A stretch of DNA of 64,000 nt from Cyclobacteriaceae bacterium (GCA_028278225.1 JANQEU010000046.1:176001-240000); one strand, 5' to 3'. Counted from the stretch's first letter, positions 52,479-62,167 are shown. Notes: generated by a model from the sequence alone, not told the origin. Made by a program: numbers and translations.

Positions 52479-52846
52479 TAAAAGACATCATATGGGTAGG
52501 ACTGGGTGGAATGCTTGGCAGTATTGCCAGGTATCTTATTAATATCGGGTTCATTCATAACAACTGGCCCATACCCTGGCCTACCTTTCTCATAAACCTG
52601 TCAGGCTCATTTTTGATTGGCGGATTGATGGCATTCTCCGTTAAGAATCCCCAGTACTGGAGGTTATTCCTTGTCACGGGATTTTGCGGCGGATATACTA
52701 CTTTCTCATCATTTTCCTTTGAAAACCTTAAACTTTGGCAGGATGGCCATCCGCAGATAGCATTGGTTTATGTCCTTGCGAGCCTTATCGGAGGTATTTT
52801 TTGTGTTGCATTTGGTTTTTTAGTAACTCAAAAGCTATTAGGTTAG
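52475..52846 (+). CDS. crcB: Fluoride channel CrcB/Fluc
   Basis: 123 residues, four membrane helices. The signature GFCGGYTTFSSFSFE (about 68-82) contains the Fluc fluoride-pathway residues (T-F-S-S-F), and 'GGMLGSIARY' near the N-terminus and the mid-helix 'WPTFLINLSGSFLIG' (Asn for pore formation) also match. The dimer exports fluoride from the cytosol. It overlaps acpH by 4 bp, so no separate fluoride riboswitch can sit directly before it, and I see none. Confidence 0.93.
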   Translation: MIKDIIWVGLGGMLGSIARYLINIGFIHNNWPIPWPTFLINLSGSFLIGGLMAFSVKNPQYWRLFLVTGFCGGYTTFSSFSFENLKLWQDGHPQIALVYVLASLIGGIFCVAFGFLVTQKLLG

Positions 52847-52885
52847 TATACTAGCATATATTCTTCTTACGTTTAGGCTCAGGTA

Positions 52886-54052
52886 ATGATCAGTTACTAC
52901 GTCATATTAGGAATATCGGAAAACGCCTCGGATGACGAGATAAAACAGGCATTTAAGCAAAAAGCCGTTCAATTCCATCCCGACAAAAATCAGGGCAACC
53001 CCCAGATGGAAGAGCGATTCAAGGAAGTAAACCGGGCATACCAGGTTTTAAGTAATCCCTATGAAAAAGCCAGATATGACCTGCAAATGAAGTATGGCAA
53101 CGTCCATCAGGCCCAATATTATCAAGAACCCCCACCGCCCCCCAAGCCAAGAAAACCATATGATTACGCTGAAAAGGAAGTCAACTGGAGGGAAAACTGG
53201 ATTGCAACTGCGTATGCTTTTGGGTTTACCTTCATTGTTGCCCTGATCGTAATGACATTCATCAGCATCAAAAATTATGTTGACGAGAAGAAACTGGAAG
53301 CTCGTTTGATGGAACGAAGAGAATTATTTACCCAGGCGCTGGAACTGCATAATGAGGGCGATGTTGCCGGAACATTGGAGAAGCTTAATGAACTTGGGCA
53401 TTTCATGAAGGAAGAGCAGGATATGTCCAAATTCAAAGCAGGGCTGGTAAAAGATCTGGTGAATCAAAGTCAAAAACACTTTAGCAGGTCTGAGTTTGAG
53501 GAAGCAATCGTTTATTACGAACTGATTGCCAAGTACACGGATGTTAAGTCTCTCGCCCATCGTGAAAATCTTGCAATTTCATACCGGGAATCCGATCAAC
53601 CCGAAAAATCAATTGAAGTTCTGACCCAGCTTCTGGTTCTTGGCTACAGGAATCTCTCCACCCATGTCGAAATCGCAAAAATCCACCGTGACCTGCTTGG
53701 TGACGATGAAACTGCATTGAGGTTTTTTGAAAATGCGAACGAAGTAGCAAAAGAATACTACGAATCGATATACGGAGGAGCCTATGTGGTTGTCCTTTCG
53801 GGAAGGCATCTCTCCGAAGTGCACTGGGAGCTGTATGACGGCCTGGCAAGGGCCTACTTGTCAACAGGCAACCCAAAAATGGCTGTCAAAGCAACCAGGT
53901 GGAATATCAGGGTATGGCCCGAAAGAGCAAGCAGTTATGTAATTGCGGCCAAGGGATATGAAGCTATGGGCGAAGTGGATGAAGCCTGCGATAAATACCA
54001 AATGGCTAACTTCCTGGATCCCGAAATAGAAGTTTCAGAAATATGTCTGTAA
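52886..54052 (+). CDS. Membrane-anchored J-domain protein with TPR repeats
   Basis: 388 residues. The J-domain is at 1-70 with the HPD motif at 31-33 (QFHPDKNQGN), so it should stimulate a DnaK-type ATPase. A proline-rich linker (about 83-95) and one membrane segment (about 112-134) follow. The rest is tetratricopeptide repeats ('AIVYYELIAKYTD', 'SIEVLTQLLVLGYRNLSTHVEIAKIHRDLLGDDETALRFFENANEVAKEY'-type, 'MAVKATRWNIRVWPERASSYVIAAKGYEAMG'). This is a membrane co-chaperone of unknown client. It overlaps the DUF3052 gene by 10 bp. Confidence 0.88.
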   Translation: MISYYVILGISENASDDEIKQAFKQKAVQFHPDKNQGNPQMEERFKEVNRAYQVLSNPYEKARYDLQMKYGNVHQAQYYQEPPPPPKPRKPYDYAEKEVNWRENWIATAYAFGFTFIVALIVMTFISIKNYVDEKKLEARLMERRELFTQALELHNEGDVAGTLEKLNELGHFMKEEQDMSKFKAGLVKDLVNQSQKHFSRSEFEEAIVYYELIAKYTDVKSLAHRENLAISYRESDQPEKSIEVLTQLLVLGYRNLSTHVEIAKIHRDLLGDDETALRFFENANEVAKEYYESIYGGAYVVVLSGRHLSEVHWELYDGLARAYLSTGNPKMAVKATRWNIRVWPERASSYVIAAKGYEAMGEVDEACDKYQMANFLDPEIEVSEICL

Positions 54053-54462
54053 CCGCCGGATATTCAGGGACGCCATTAGTTAAAAAACTCGGAATAAAGG
54101 AAGGGGCAGCGTGCCTGTTTATCAATACCCCGGATCATTATTATCAACTGCTTGAAGGTCTGCCACCTCATAAAAAGGCTACAATGGACAAGGCTAGTCC
54201 GGAATCCGTAGATTTCATTCACGCTTTTGTCCAATATGAGGAAGACTTGCTTTCACTCTGGGATACTGCAAAGTCTAAACTAAAGAAAGACGGTATGTTC
54301 TGGGTTTCATGGCCAAAGGGAAAATCAAAACTGGAAAAAGATCTGGATGAAAATATCATACGCCATGTTGGCCTTACCGGAGGGCTCGTGGATGTCAAAG
54401 TGTGTGCAATAGATGAAGACTGGTCTGGCCTGAAGTTTATGTATCGAAAGAAAGACCGCTAA
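54043..54462 (+). CDS. DUF3052 family protein
   Basis: 139 residues. The start 'GYSGTPLVKKLGIKEG' (about 6-21), 'FWVSWPKGKSK' (about 86-96) and 'GLVDVKVCAIDEDWSGLKFMYRK' (about 113-135) are the DUF3052 hallmarks. The domain is common in Bacteroidota and Actinobacteria, with unknown function. It overlaps the J-domain gene by 10 bp, indicating coupling. Confidence 0.85.
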   Translation: MSVTAGYSGTPLVKKLGIKEGAACLFINTPDHYYQLLEGLPPHKKATMDKASPESVDFIHAFVQYEEDLLSLWDTAKSKLKKDGMFWVSWPKGKSKLEKDLDENIIRHVGLTGGLVDVKVCAIDEDWSGLKFMYRKKDR

Positions 54463-54485
54463 TCAACTTATCTTATATGCCTGGT

Positions 54486-54884
54486 CTAACCGACCAGATC
54501 ACCACTTTTTTTCCGACAGTTCTTGACCCTCCCATTTAAAATCGTTTTCCAAAATGGGCTTTTGGTAAGAGTAAGCACTGCACTGGTTTTGAAATTTTCC
54601 CAGTATCGTTTCCACGGTTTCAAAGTTCCGGGTAGTCCCGGTGTCTGGATCACGTACTCAAATCCCATTCTCCGGGTTTGTTCCACCATGCAGGGGTTTC
54701 CGTACAATAATCCCTGGCCTTTGTTCTTGGTGATATACCTTATGTTCCTGGCCTTTGGCGCGTTTTTTTTCTTCTTCTCTACTCTTCGATTAGTGGTATT
54801 TTCAGTAGGGAAATGTGCGGTAACGTCCTGAGCTTCCGCAAGCGTAGCCGGTACAATAAATAATAAAAAGATGATTATCCTCAT
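54486..54884 (-). CDS. Small basic secreted protein, unknown function
   Basis: 132 residues with a signal peptide ending 'LAEAQ' (about 19). The mature protein is very basic: 'RRVEKKKKNAPKARNIRYITKNKG' type stretch at about 33-56. One cysteine pair is seen (C65 and C123). Not a family I recognise. It is convergent with the DUF3052 gene, 23 bp apart. Confidence 0.55.
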   Translation of the reverse strand: MRIIIFLLFIVPATLAEAQDVTAHFPTENTTNRRVEKKKKNAPKARNIRYITKNKGQGLLYGNPCMVEQTRRMGFEYVIQTPGLPGTLKPWKRYWENFKTSAVLTLTKSPFWKTILNGRVKNCRKKSGDLVG

Positions 54885-54986
54885 TTTAAAGAGATAGCCT
54901 CTAATTTAAAGTAAAACAGAATTGAGAATCGAATATTGTACAAGTTTCATATGGAAATCATCTACCATATTAGTGAGTTATGTTGA

Positions 54987-54994
54987 TATCTTTG
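54987..54994 (+). promoter_or_regulatory. Candidate Bacteroidota -7 element
   Basis: TATCTTTG matches TAnnTTTG and lies 16 bp before the methyltransferase ATG at 55011. A -33 TTTG is not seen at the expected distance. Confidence 0.3.
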
Positions 54995-55010
54995 CACATT
55001 TTGAAAAAGA

Positions 55011-55784
55011 ATGGCCGTGAAACGGATAATCAGTTTTTTACTCAAGCACATTCCCAGAAAGTACCTGCAGGTAGTTAGCCATTATTTCCTTAAAATCTTG
55101 TCAATTTTCTACTATGGCAACAAGGTAACCTGCCCGGTATGCAATGCATCTTTCAGCAAATTCCTGCCATACGGTCGTGTGGGCAGGTCCAATGCGCTTT
55201 GTCCCAACTGTCTCTCACTGGAGAGACACCGGTTGATCTGGTTATACCTTCAGCGAAAGACCGATTTTTTCTCGGCTAACCTGAAGATGTTGCATATCGC
55301 ACCGGAACACTGCTTTATATCAAGATTCGAGACGCTTCCAAATTTGGATTATATCACGGGTGATATCGAGTCCCCGCTGGCAAAAGTCAAAATGGATATT
55401 CATAATATCCCTTTCGATGATGATACTTTTAATGTGATATTTTGCAACCATGTGCTGGAACATGTTAGTGATGATATCAGGGCCATGTCAGAGATACGCA
55501 GGGTTTTAAAACCAGGGGGCTGGGCCATTCTGCAAATACCGATCTTCCACCCATGGATTGACAAGACCATTGAAGATCCCTCACTTTCAGATCCAAAAAA
55601 AAGAGAGGAACTATTCGGCCAGGATGATCATGTGAGGAAATACGGGAAGGATTATCCCGAGAGAATAAAAAAAGCAGGCCTTCAGGTCAATGAGGAAAAA
55701 CTGATTTATGAATTGGAGGAGTTTGAACTGAAACGGTATGCTTTGCCAAAAGATGAAATCATTTACAGGGCTGAAAAGACCTGA
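55011..55784 (+). CDS. SAM-dependent methyltransferase with zinc-ribbon-like start
   Basis: 257 residues. The N-terminal part has C-P-V-C and C-P-N-C (about 42-45 and 65-68), a zinc site, then a SAM domain: 'LKMLHIAPEHCF' (about 91-102), 'DYITGDIESP' and 'CNHVLEHVSDDIRAMSEIRRVLKPGG' (about 146-171). This is class I methyltransferase of the glycan/lipid type. Its stop abuts the stop of the convergent glycosyltransferase gene (55784/55785). Confidence 0.85.
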   Translation: MAVKRIISFLLKHIPRKYLQVVSHYFLKILSIFYYGNKVTCPVCNASFSKFLPYGRVGRSNALCPNCLSLERHRLIWLYLQRKTDFFSANLKMLHIAPEHCFISRFETLPNLDYITGDIESPLAKVKMDIHNIPFDDDTFNVIFCNHVLEHVSDDIRAMSEIRRVLKPGGWAILQIPIFHPWIDKTIEDPSLSDPKKREELFGQDDHVRKYGKDYPERIKKAGLQVNEEKLIYELEEFELKRYALPKDEIIYRAEKT

Positions 55785-56786
55785 TCAATATAGTTCTGTG
55801 TACCTGGTATTTGGATTGATCCCGCGGATTTTCCTGAGCCATTCATAAATCAATCCGTAACCGTATCCTGTAAGTTGCAAAAAAGACGTTACCGGTACAA
55901 CAATTGCCACACTGAATGATCGTGTGACAAATAGTGCTTCTACAAAAACTATAATGAAGTACAAAGCATAAATAGAAATTGCAATCAACCCAATGCGGAC
56001 ATCAACGAGCCAGATCAAAATACTTGCCAGAAGTCCTAACAAAAAAAAAGTCGGAAATAAATGAATCAACTTGATCTGGCCACTGTGGAATCTGGACAAA
56101 TTGACCCTGGCTCTTCCGAAATATTTCAGTTGCCTAAAAAACCTCATGATATCTGTCCGCCGTTTATGATATACTTTGGCTTTTTCTATCAAAGCTGTTT
56201 CAAATCCTTCCTTAATTATCCTCACACTGAATTCGAGATCTTCGCCCATGAAGGATATGATGTAGCCTTTAGTCTTTTCATACACCTCACGTTTCATGCC
56301 CATGTTAAAGCTCCTTGGGTGAAATGCCCCGAGATGTTTTTTCCTGCCCCTGATACCGCCAGTAGTGAAAAATGAGGTCATGGATTGGCTTATGGCTTTT
56401 TGTATGACTGTGAATGAAGGATGCGCCGCATCAGGGCCGCCGAATGCATCGACATCATTGATTTCCAGGTAATCTGAAATTATTTGGAAATAATCAGGCG
56501 GAATCAGGCAATCCGAGTCAAAAACGATAAGGTACTCGCCGGTGGCCTTGCTAAAACCATAATTTCGGGTAAATCCCTGACCTGAGTTCTCCTTAAAGAA
56601 ATATCTTACGGATAGCTTCCCGTGATACTGGTCTACAATTGTCTCACATTTATCTTCCGACCCATCCTCTACAATAATCACCTCAAAATCCTTGAAAGTC
56701 TGTTCCGTAAGTGATGTTAATAGTTCATTTATTTCGTCTGCCCGGTTATACACCGGAACAATAACGGAGAACTTAGGCATCATCAA
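55785..56786 (-). CDS. GT2 family glycosyltransferase with C-terminal membrane helices
   Basis: 333 residues. GT-A domain: 'FSVIVPVYNRADEINELLTSL' (5-25), metal D-x-D in 'YLIVFDSDCLIPP' (about 90-102), 'GRKKHLGAFHPRSFNMGMKREV' and 'GEDLEFSVRIIK' (about 182-193) as the catalytic base region. Two or three hydrophobic segments (about 242-300) hold it in the inner membrane. It is the last gene of the leftward operon starting at 62026, and overlaps the gene before it by 14 bp. Confidence 0.88.
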   Translation of the reverse strand: MMMPKFSVIVPVYNRADEINELLTSLTEQTFKDFEVIIVEDGSEDKCETIVDQYHGKLSVRYFFKENSGQGFTRNYGFSKATGEYLIVFDSDCLIPPDYFQIISDYLEINDVDAFGGPDAAHPSFTVIQKAISQSMTSFFTTGGIRGRKKHLGAFHPRSFNMGMKREVYEKTKGYIISFMGEDLEFSVRIIKEGFETALIEKAKVYHKRRTDIMRFFRQLKYFGRARVNLSRFHSGQIKLIHLFPTFFLLGLLASILIWLVDVRIGLIAISIYALYFIIVFVEALFVTRSFSVAIVVPVTSFLQLTGYGYGLIYEWLRKIRGINPNTRYTELY

Positions 56787-57750
56787 TATTTTTCGAATCC
56801 GCTACTATGTAGTCATCTTTCGAAGGATTGTTGAGGATGATCATCTCAGCAAGGAAACCAGTAAGAAATAGCTGCATCCCAACAATTAAAGCCACCAACG
56901 CAAGGAAAAACAAGGGTTGGTCCACCACATCCCGTACCGGCAGGTTATTAAATTGTTTGTACAATTTGTTACCAATCACGTAAACTGTAATAATAAAACC
57001 GGTAACAAATGATAAAATACCCAATGTGCCAAAAAAATGCATTGGATTCTTTCTGAACCTTGTGATGAAGCTTATTGAAAGCAGATCCAGGAATCCTGTT
57101 ATGTAGCGTTCCAATCCGAATTTTGTTTTTCCGTACTTACGTGCCCGATGTTGAACGACTTTTTCACCGATTTTACCATAGCCTGCCCATTTGGCCAGAA
57201 GCGGAATATATCGATGGCGTTCTCCATATACTTTTATATGCTTGACTACCTGACTTTGATAGGCTTTAAGGCCACAATTGAAGTCATGAAGTCTGATTCC
57301 TGAAACAACCCTCGTTACATAATTGAATAATCTGGACGGAATCCTTTTTTCAAACGGGTCATGTCGCTTTTTCTTCCATCCTGACACCAAGTGAAACCCG
57401 TCTTCACTGATCATTTTATATAAACCGGGAATCTCGTCAGGGTTATCCTGCAGATCCGCATCCATTGTGATGACTACAGCACCCAAAGCATGCTGGAATC
57501 CTACATGAAGTGCAGCGGATTTTCCATAATTACGGTTCAGGCAGATCCCTGCGACCCTGGTATCCCTGACACACAGCCCATAAATTACATTCCACGAATT
57601 GTCGTCACTCCCGTCGTCAATGAAAATGATCTCGCCGTCAAGGTTATTGGCACCGAGTACCGAACTAATCCACTCGTACAACTCCGGAATGGATTCTTCC
57701 TCATTGTAAACCGGAACAACCAGCGAAACCTGCCTTGCACTTCTGCTCAC
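56773..57750 (-). CDS. Polyprenyl-phosphate glycosyltransferase (GT2, DPM1/ArnC/GtrB-like)
   Basis: 325 residues. N-terminal GT-A domain: 'SLVVPVYNEEESIPELYEWI' (9-28), metal D-x-D in 'AVVITMDADLQDNPDEIP' (about 90-107) and 'FNCGLKAYQSQVV' (about 156-168). Two membrane segments (about 241-261, 277-301) follow. It should transfer a sugar from a nucleotide donor to undecaprenyl or dolichyl phosphate for use on the periplasmic side. Directly downstream of the DUF4199 genes in the same operon. Confidence 0.9.
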   Translation of the reverse strand: MSRSARQVSLVVPVYNEEESIPELYEWISSVLGANNLDGEIIFIDDGSDDNSWNVIYGLCVRDTRVAGICLNRNYGKSAALHVGFQHALGAVVITMDADLQDNPDEIPGLYKMISEDGFHLVSGWKKKRHDPFEKRIPSRLFNYVTRVVSGIRLHDFNCGLKAYQSQVVKHIKVYGERHRYIPLLAKWAGYGKIGEKVVQHRARKYGKTKFGLERYITGFLDLLSISFITRFRKNPMHFFGTLGILSFVTGFIITVYVIGNKLYKQFNNLPVRDVVDQPLFFLALVALIVGMQLFLTGFLAEMIILNNPSKDDYIVADSKNIDDA

Positions 57751-57756
57751 TTATAA

Positions 57757-58281
57757 CTAAACAAGTTCAGGCCTGGCCTTTTTTGTAAATGCTGATACAA
57801 TTAGTGCGATGATCACGGTGAATAATACCCCCATGAATAAACCCATCCCCAGTAATGCCACCGGTGTCATGAAAGCACCTGTTATTTCCATAGCCTGATC
57901 AATTTGCGCATCACTTAGCCCTTGCTCCTCCATTTTCATGCGCTGGATATCCTTCAGGGTGCTTACATATTCCGTGTTTATGAAAGAAACATAGACATAC
58001 GTGAATACCGATGAAATCACTGACCCTACCAAACCAATCCAGGCTCCGATACCCACACCCTGTCCATAATTCATAAATCCATCGCCATTGTTTTTATACT
58101 CCCGGTGTGCAAAGAATACAACGGCGAGTGTTATGATCAGTCCTGAATACTGAAGCCCCTGGTTTCCAAGGTTGCCGGTAACATCAATGACAATGGTAAA
58201 CATGATACCAAGCAGTCCGGCAATGATCCCAAACTTGACGCCAATACTGCGAAGTGACGGTAATTCAATTTCTTCTTCCAT
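57757..58281 (-). CDS. DUF4199 membrane protein
   Basis: 174 residues, four membrane segments (about 12-32, 38-54, 73-98, 132-166). Typical DUF4199 features are 'YGQGVGIGAWIGLVGSVISSVFTYVYVSFIN' in the middle and an amphipathic 'MKMEEQGLSDAQIDQAM' linker. Function unknown. It forms a pair with a second DUF4199 gene 9 bp upstream, between the dihydroorotase homologue and the GT2 genes. Confidence 0.85.
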   Translation of the reverse strand: MEEEIELPSLRSIGVKFGIIAGLLGIMFTIVIDVTGNLGNQGLQYSGLIITLAVVFFAHREYKNNGDGFMNYGQGVGIGAWIGLVGSVISSVFTYVYVSFINTEYVSTLKDIQRMKMEEQGLSDAQIDQAMEITGAFMTPVALLGMGLFMGVLFTVIIALIVSAFTKKARPELV

Positions 58282-58290
58282 TATATTATT

Positions 58291-58800
58291 TTATTTAGGT
58301 TTCTTCCTTAAAATTATGGATATAACTGGGGTTACAAAGAGTCCGGCTAGCAATTTTTTCAAAGTGGCCTGTAGTATCAAAGATTGTACTTTTGTTTCCT
58401 CAATTGCAACTTTCTGTTCTTCGTATTGATTTTGCCCAAATTGCTCAATGTATTCCGCTGATCTTTTTTCCAAAAAACTCAATGCATCAACTTTGTAATC
58501 CGCCAGCAGCGTTTCGTCAACATTGAAATGAACAGCTAAAAACACCAGAAAAATCACAGCCGCCAACGCATAGGTAACAAAACCAATTGTCATTCCCTGC
58601 CAGAAATGAAGAATTCCCTCATTTCTGAATTGTTTGAAATCCTTGCATGCGAAATAAATGAACAGGGCGAAAATGAATAGATCTGCGAACAAATGGTTAA
58701 TATCTATGAATGGATTAGACTCGAAATACCGGGCAAGTATGAAAAGGACGCAGATCATAATTCCACACCCCAAAGCAAATCGAATGGAATTCCTGATCAT
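58291..58800 (-). CDS. DUF4199-like membrane protein
   Basis: 169 residues with three or four membrane segments (about 8-22, 33-50, 68-90, 145-162), and the 'FWQGMTIGFVTYALAAVIFLVFLAVHFNVDE'-like core that resembles the neighbour at 57757. It overlaps the dihydroorotase homologue by 4 bp, so it is translationally coupled. Function unknown. Confidence 0.8.
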   Translation of the reverse strand: MIRNSIRFALGCGIMICVLFILARYFESNPFIDINHLFADLFIFALFIYFACKDFKQFRNEGILHFWQGMTIGFVTYALAAVIFLVFLAVHFNVDETLLADYKVDALSFLEKRSAEYIEQFGQNQYEEQKVAIEETKVQSLILQATLKKLLAGLFVTPVISIILRKKPK

Positions 58801-60068
58801 TTCAGGCCGCTTGAGAAGAAATGCTTTCTACCATTGATAATACCAATACTTCTTCCTTTCAGGGTTTTGCCAAACAAAGGGGAATTACGGGATTTGGACA
58901 GGTTCGTTTTGTCATCAAAATTCCACTCCGCATCCAGGTCAAAAATTGAAATGATCGCCGGGTTTCCATTCTCAATGGAGACTGGCTCCAAATTCAATAT
59001 CCTCCTTGGTCCCTGGTTTAGTTTGCTAAATATTTTTGCCAGTGAAATTTCGGATTGCAGTTGGTTTATGTAATGCACCAATGTCTGGAGTCCGATCATT
59101 CCGAAATCCGCAAGGTCAAATTCCAGATTTTTGTTCTCCGTATCCTGAGGCTGATGATCAGAAGTGATTGCATCGATTATATCTGATTCAAGCCCCTTTA
59201 TCAGGGCTTGTCTGTCCTTTTCCGTCCTTAATGGAGGATTTACCTTAAAATTTGAATCAAAGGAATCAAGTTCCTTTTCACTAAAAATCAAATTATGTAC
59301 AGGTACGTCACATGTTACATTAAGTCCCTTTTGCTTGGCTTTTTTTATGATGTCAACAGATCTGGCTGAGGAGATCCCTGAGAAATGAAGCCGACCTCCC
59401 GTATATTCCAGTATACTGAGGTCCCGGTCAATCATGATCGTCTCCGCAATGTCCGGTATTCCTCTCAAACCCATTTGTGTACTGACCTCTCCCTCATGCA
59501 TTTGTCCGAATCTTGCCAGATCAATATCCTGGGGACGATTAATCACCAATCCACCAAACTTCGCAGTGTATTGCAGAGCCTTCAGCAACAATTCGGAATT
59601 TAAAACAGGTCTTAATCCACCGGAAAAAGCTACAGCGCCATGGTAGCTTAGGTCAAGGATTTCTGACAGGTTCTCATCTTTGGCGTTTGCACTAATTGCT
59701 CCAACAGGCAGTAGTGAAACCTGATGGCCATTGGCCCTGGAGAGAAGGTACTCGACACCGCTTTTCGAGTCGATAACAGGGTCCGTGTTTGGCCATACAC
59801 AAACATGTGTAAACCCACCTGCCCTCGCTGTTGCCAGACCACTCAGAACATCTTCTTTATATTCAAAACCAGGATCATTGAAAGAGGATGACAGATCTAC
59901 CAGCCCTGGTGTGACCAGCGCACCCTTCAAATCAATTGCAGCAGCTGTAGTCCTGGGTGATTTCCTGACAGTTTTTATGATACCTTTCTCAATTTCAATG
60001 CAGACCTTTTCATTATGAAATGGAGAGTTTTGATCACAAACCCTGGCATTGATAAGCTTTAAACTCAT
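58797..60068 (-). CDS. Dihydroorotase homologue without metal ligands
   Basis: 423 residues of the amidohydrolase fold. The usual metal motif 'DLHxHxRxPG' reads DLSSSFNDPG (58-67), so both histidines of HxH and the Arg are lost. The 'HCED' region reads 'INRPQDIDL'. Later landmarks 'LHFSGISSARSVD' (His kept) and 'ITSDHQPQ' (Asp kept) identify the family. It is almost certainly not a zinc dihydroorotase; it may be a structural partner of another pyrimidine enzyme, as the pyrC' proteins are of aspartate carbamoyltransferase. It shares one base (60068) with the BatA-like gene. Confidence 0.85.
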   Translation of the reverse strand: MSLKLINARVCDQNSPFHNEKVCIEIEKGIIKTVRKSPRTTAAAIDLKGALVTPGLVDLSSSFNDPGFEYKEDVLSGLATARAGGFTHVCVWPNTDPVIDSKSGVEYLLSRANGHQVSLLPVGAISANAKDENLSEILDLSYHGAVAFSGGLRPVLNSELLLKALQYTAKFGGLVINRPQDIDLARFGQMHEGEVSTQMGLRGIPDIAETIMIDRDLSILEYTGGRLHFSGISSARSVDIIKKAKQKGLNVTCDVPVHNLIFSEKELDSFDSNFKVNPPLRTEKDRQALIKGLESDIIDAITSDHQPQDTENKNLEFDLADFGMIGLQTLVHYINQLQSEISLAKIFSKLNQGPRRILNLEPVSIENGNPAIISIFDLDAEWNFDDKTNLSKSRNSPLFGKTLKGRSIGIINGRKHFFSSGLK

Positions 60069-62026
60069 TATAGGAATCTAACAAGCAATATTTCCGCTAT
60101 CACGAAAACTAAGGCCAAAAATAATGCATATTTCCATAACCTGACATTACTTAATCCTGCATGTATTTGTTGAGAATAATTACCTGAGTTATTTAATTCC
60201 AGTATCTCCAGATTGGACGATGAGTTTGCAAATGCCAGTAACTCCTCCCCCGTCAATCGCTGAAGATCTGATTCCTTTTTTGAATGATTGATTGCTAATG
60301 ATCTGATGGTATCCACCCCTGATATTACATGATAATAGCCCGGAGACAATTTACTGGGAGGCAGCTCCAGTGAAATCATATTACTTCTCAGGTTATAGTT
60401 TGGGATGAACTCATTTTCAGGTCCGGCTATCTTGATTATTTCATCAGATTGAATTTTGGCCGAGGAAATTGTAAAAACCCTTTGATCGGCCGTATAAGCC
60501 AATGGCTCCGGAGCCTGTTTGCTGAATTGCGCAATTCGATAGAATAACGGTAAGAATAATGAATGGGTTGGTAAGGAGGTAAAGTCTACGGATAATGGGC
60601 AGGCCATTAAATAAAGATTTCTGCGCTCAACATTAAACCTCGAAAGAAAAGAGTCATCAAACCGGGTTTTTAGCAAATGGCTACCGGTTGATATGTTAAA
60701 CAATATTTTGGCCTTCGGCAGATCATTGTTTTCCAGGGATCGTTCAAAAACATTGGTGAAAATGGGATCATTAAGATCAGGAGCTGAGATGTCCCTGAGC
60801 AGTGAATCCCTTTTGGGCACTAGGGAAGCATTTAGAAAATCCGAATAGCTCTTCAAGTTCAGGTCTTCAGGAGGAATTAAAACAATGTCATATGCATTTG
60901 ATGAATTTGCGATTCCCTTTGGGATGACCTCAAAGCCTTCCAGCAATACAAGATTTGAAGAAGCCAAATCGCCATAATCAAGCTCATTTATTGAGTATGA
61001 TCTGAAGTCAAATAATTGTTCATTTCCATACACTTCCTCAATGTATTGATTCGGTGTCCCTGAAAAAATGTAAGTGACTTTTGAGGGTTCGAATGGGATT
61101 AGCGATAACCAGTATTCATTATCAAAAACAACAGGATAGTCTTTGATCTCAATCTTCAGAAAGTTCGAATCCAGGTTTTTCAGATCGATCTCAAAGGAAA
61201 CCGGGGATTTTGACCTGGCTGGAATACTGGTATTCCTTGTGCCGATTAACCTGTTTCCATTCAACAGTTTTATCTGCAGGTCATCTATCCTGTTCGAACT
61301 CGCATTTCGAAGTGAAATTTCCAAAACATTAGTATGATCAAAAAACAAGACATGATCCCTGAAAAATAATGTATCAACATATATGTTTCGTTCAAATCCG
61401 TATTGTATCGGGATCAATTTTGTAGAAACATCCGTCGATCCCGGAGGACCAATTGTTGACTTTTGAAAATCCGACAGGTACAATAATTGATAATTGGATT
61501 TGATCTGATCAAGGCGTTGAACTACCTTGTCAAATGAACGGCCTGAAGACGAATATGTGAGTTCGGTCAGTTTTTCGCTGATACTCCGTTTGTATTCCCA
61601 GTTATTGAGATTGTTGTCAAAATCGTTTGTCAGGAGTAGCAATCGCGCCTCAATAGGCAGGCCATCCAGGTAACTCTGTATGATATCCACACTCTCGTTC
61701 AAAGCACTCCTGCCATCAGTAATCTCACTACTCATGCTATAGGAGTTGTCAACGTAGATTACAGTCCCAACACTTTTTTCGTCTCCTCTATTCAGAACAG
61801 GCTGGGCAAAAGCCAGCACCAGGAAACTGATGAAAAGAATCCTGGAAATCAGAATAAGTAAGTGTTTTAAACTCCTTCTGCGCCTGGTTTGGTCCCGCAC
61901 TTCTTCTATGAATTGTAAAGTTGAGAATTCAAGAACTTTGACCCTGCGAAAATTAAAGAAGTGAATAATTACCGGAATGGATATCGCAAAAAGAAACCAT
62001 AGAAGCTGTGGGAACAGAAAGCTCAT
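60068..62026 (-). CDS. BatA-like membrane protein with von Willebrand A domain
   Basis: 652 residues. Membrane segments at about 5-22 and 55-75 and near the C-terminus (about 630-650) enclose a soluble part. The N-terminus 'LFPQLLWFLFAISIPVIIHFFNFRRVK' is the BatA-type start. The MIDAS motif of a VWA domain is D93-N-S-Y-S97 in IYVDNSYSMSS. The rest is a long beta-rich region. Such proteins are found in Bacteroidota as singletons next to dihydroorotase genes, of unknown function. It is first in a six-gene leftward operon and follows the rRNA-linked repeat zone. Confidence 0.85.
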   Translation of the reverse strand: MSFLFPQLLWFLFAISIPVIIHFFNFRRVKVLEFSTLQFIEEVRDQTRRRRSLKHLLILISRILFISFLVLAFAQPVLNRGDEKSVGTVIYVDNSYSMSSEITDGRSALNESVDIIQSYLDGLPIEARLLLLTNDFDNNLNNWEYKRSISEKLTELTYSSSGRSFDKVVQRLDQIKSNYQLLYLSDFQKSTIGPPGSTDVSTKLIPIQYGFERNIYVDTLFFRDHVLFFDHTNVLEISLRNASSNRIDDLQIKLLNGNRLIGTRNTSIPARSKSPVSFEIDLKNLDSNFLKIEIKDYPVVFDNEYWLSLIPFEPSKVTYIFSGTPNQYIEEVYGNEQLFDFRSYSINELDYGDLASSNLVLLEGFEVIPKGIANSSNAYDIVLIPPEDLNLKSYSDFLNASLVPKRDSLLRDISAPDLNDPIFTNVFERSLENNDLPKAKILFNISTGSHLLKTRFDDSFLSRFNVERRNLYLMACPLSVDFTSLPTHSLFLPLFYRIAQFSKQAPEPLAYTADQRVFTISSAKIQSDEIIKIAGPENEFIPNYNLRSNMISLELPPSKLSPGYYHVISGVDTIRSLAINHSKKESDLQRLTGEELLAFANSSSNLEILELNNSGNYSQQIHAGLSNVRLWKYALFLALVFVIAEILLVRFL

Positions 62027-62167
62027 TTAGTCAAAATACAGGTAATCTGGTTACAACTAATAAGGTAACGGTTGTCGGGGCTCGAAGTTATCGGATTTAT
62101 TCGAAATCCCGATATTATAAAAGTTACTCCCGCTAAAAAGGTTCTCCAGGAGGGTTTTATAATATGA

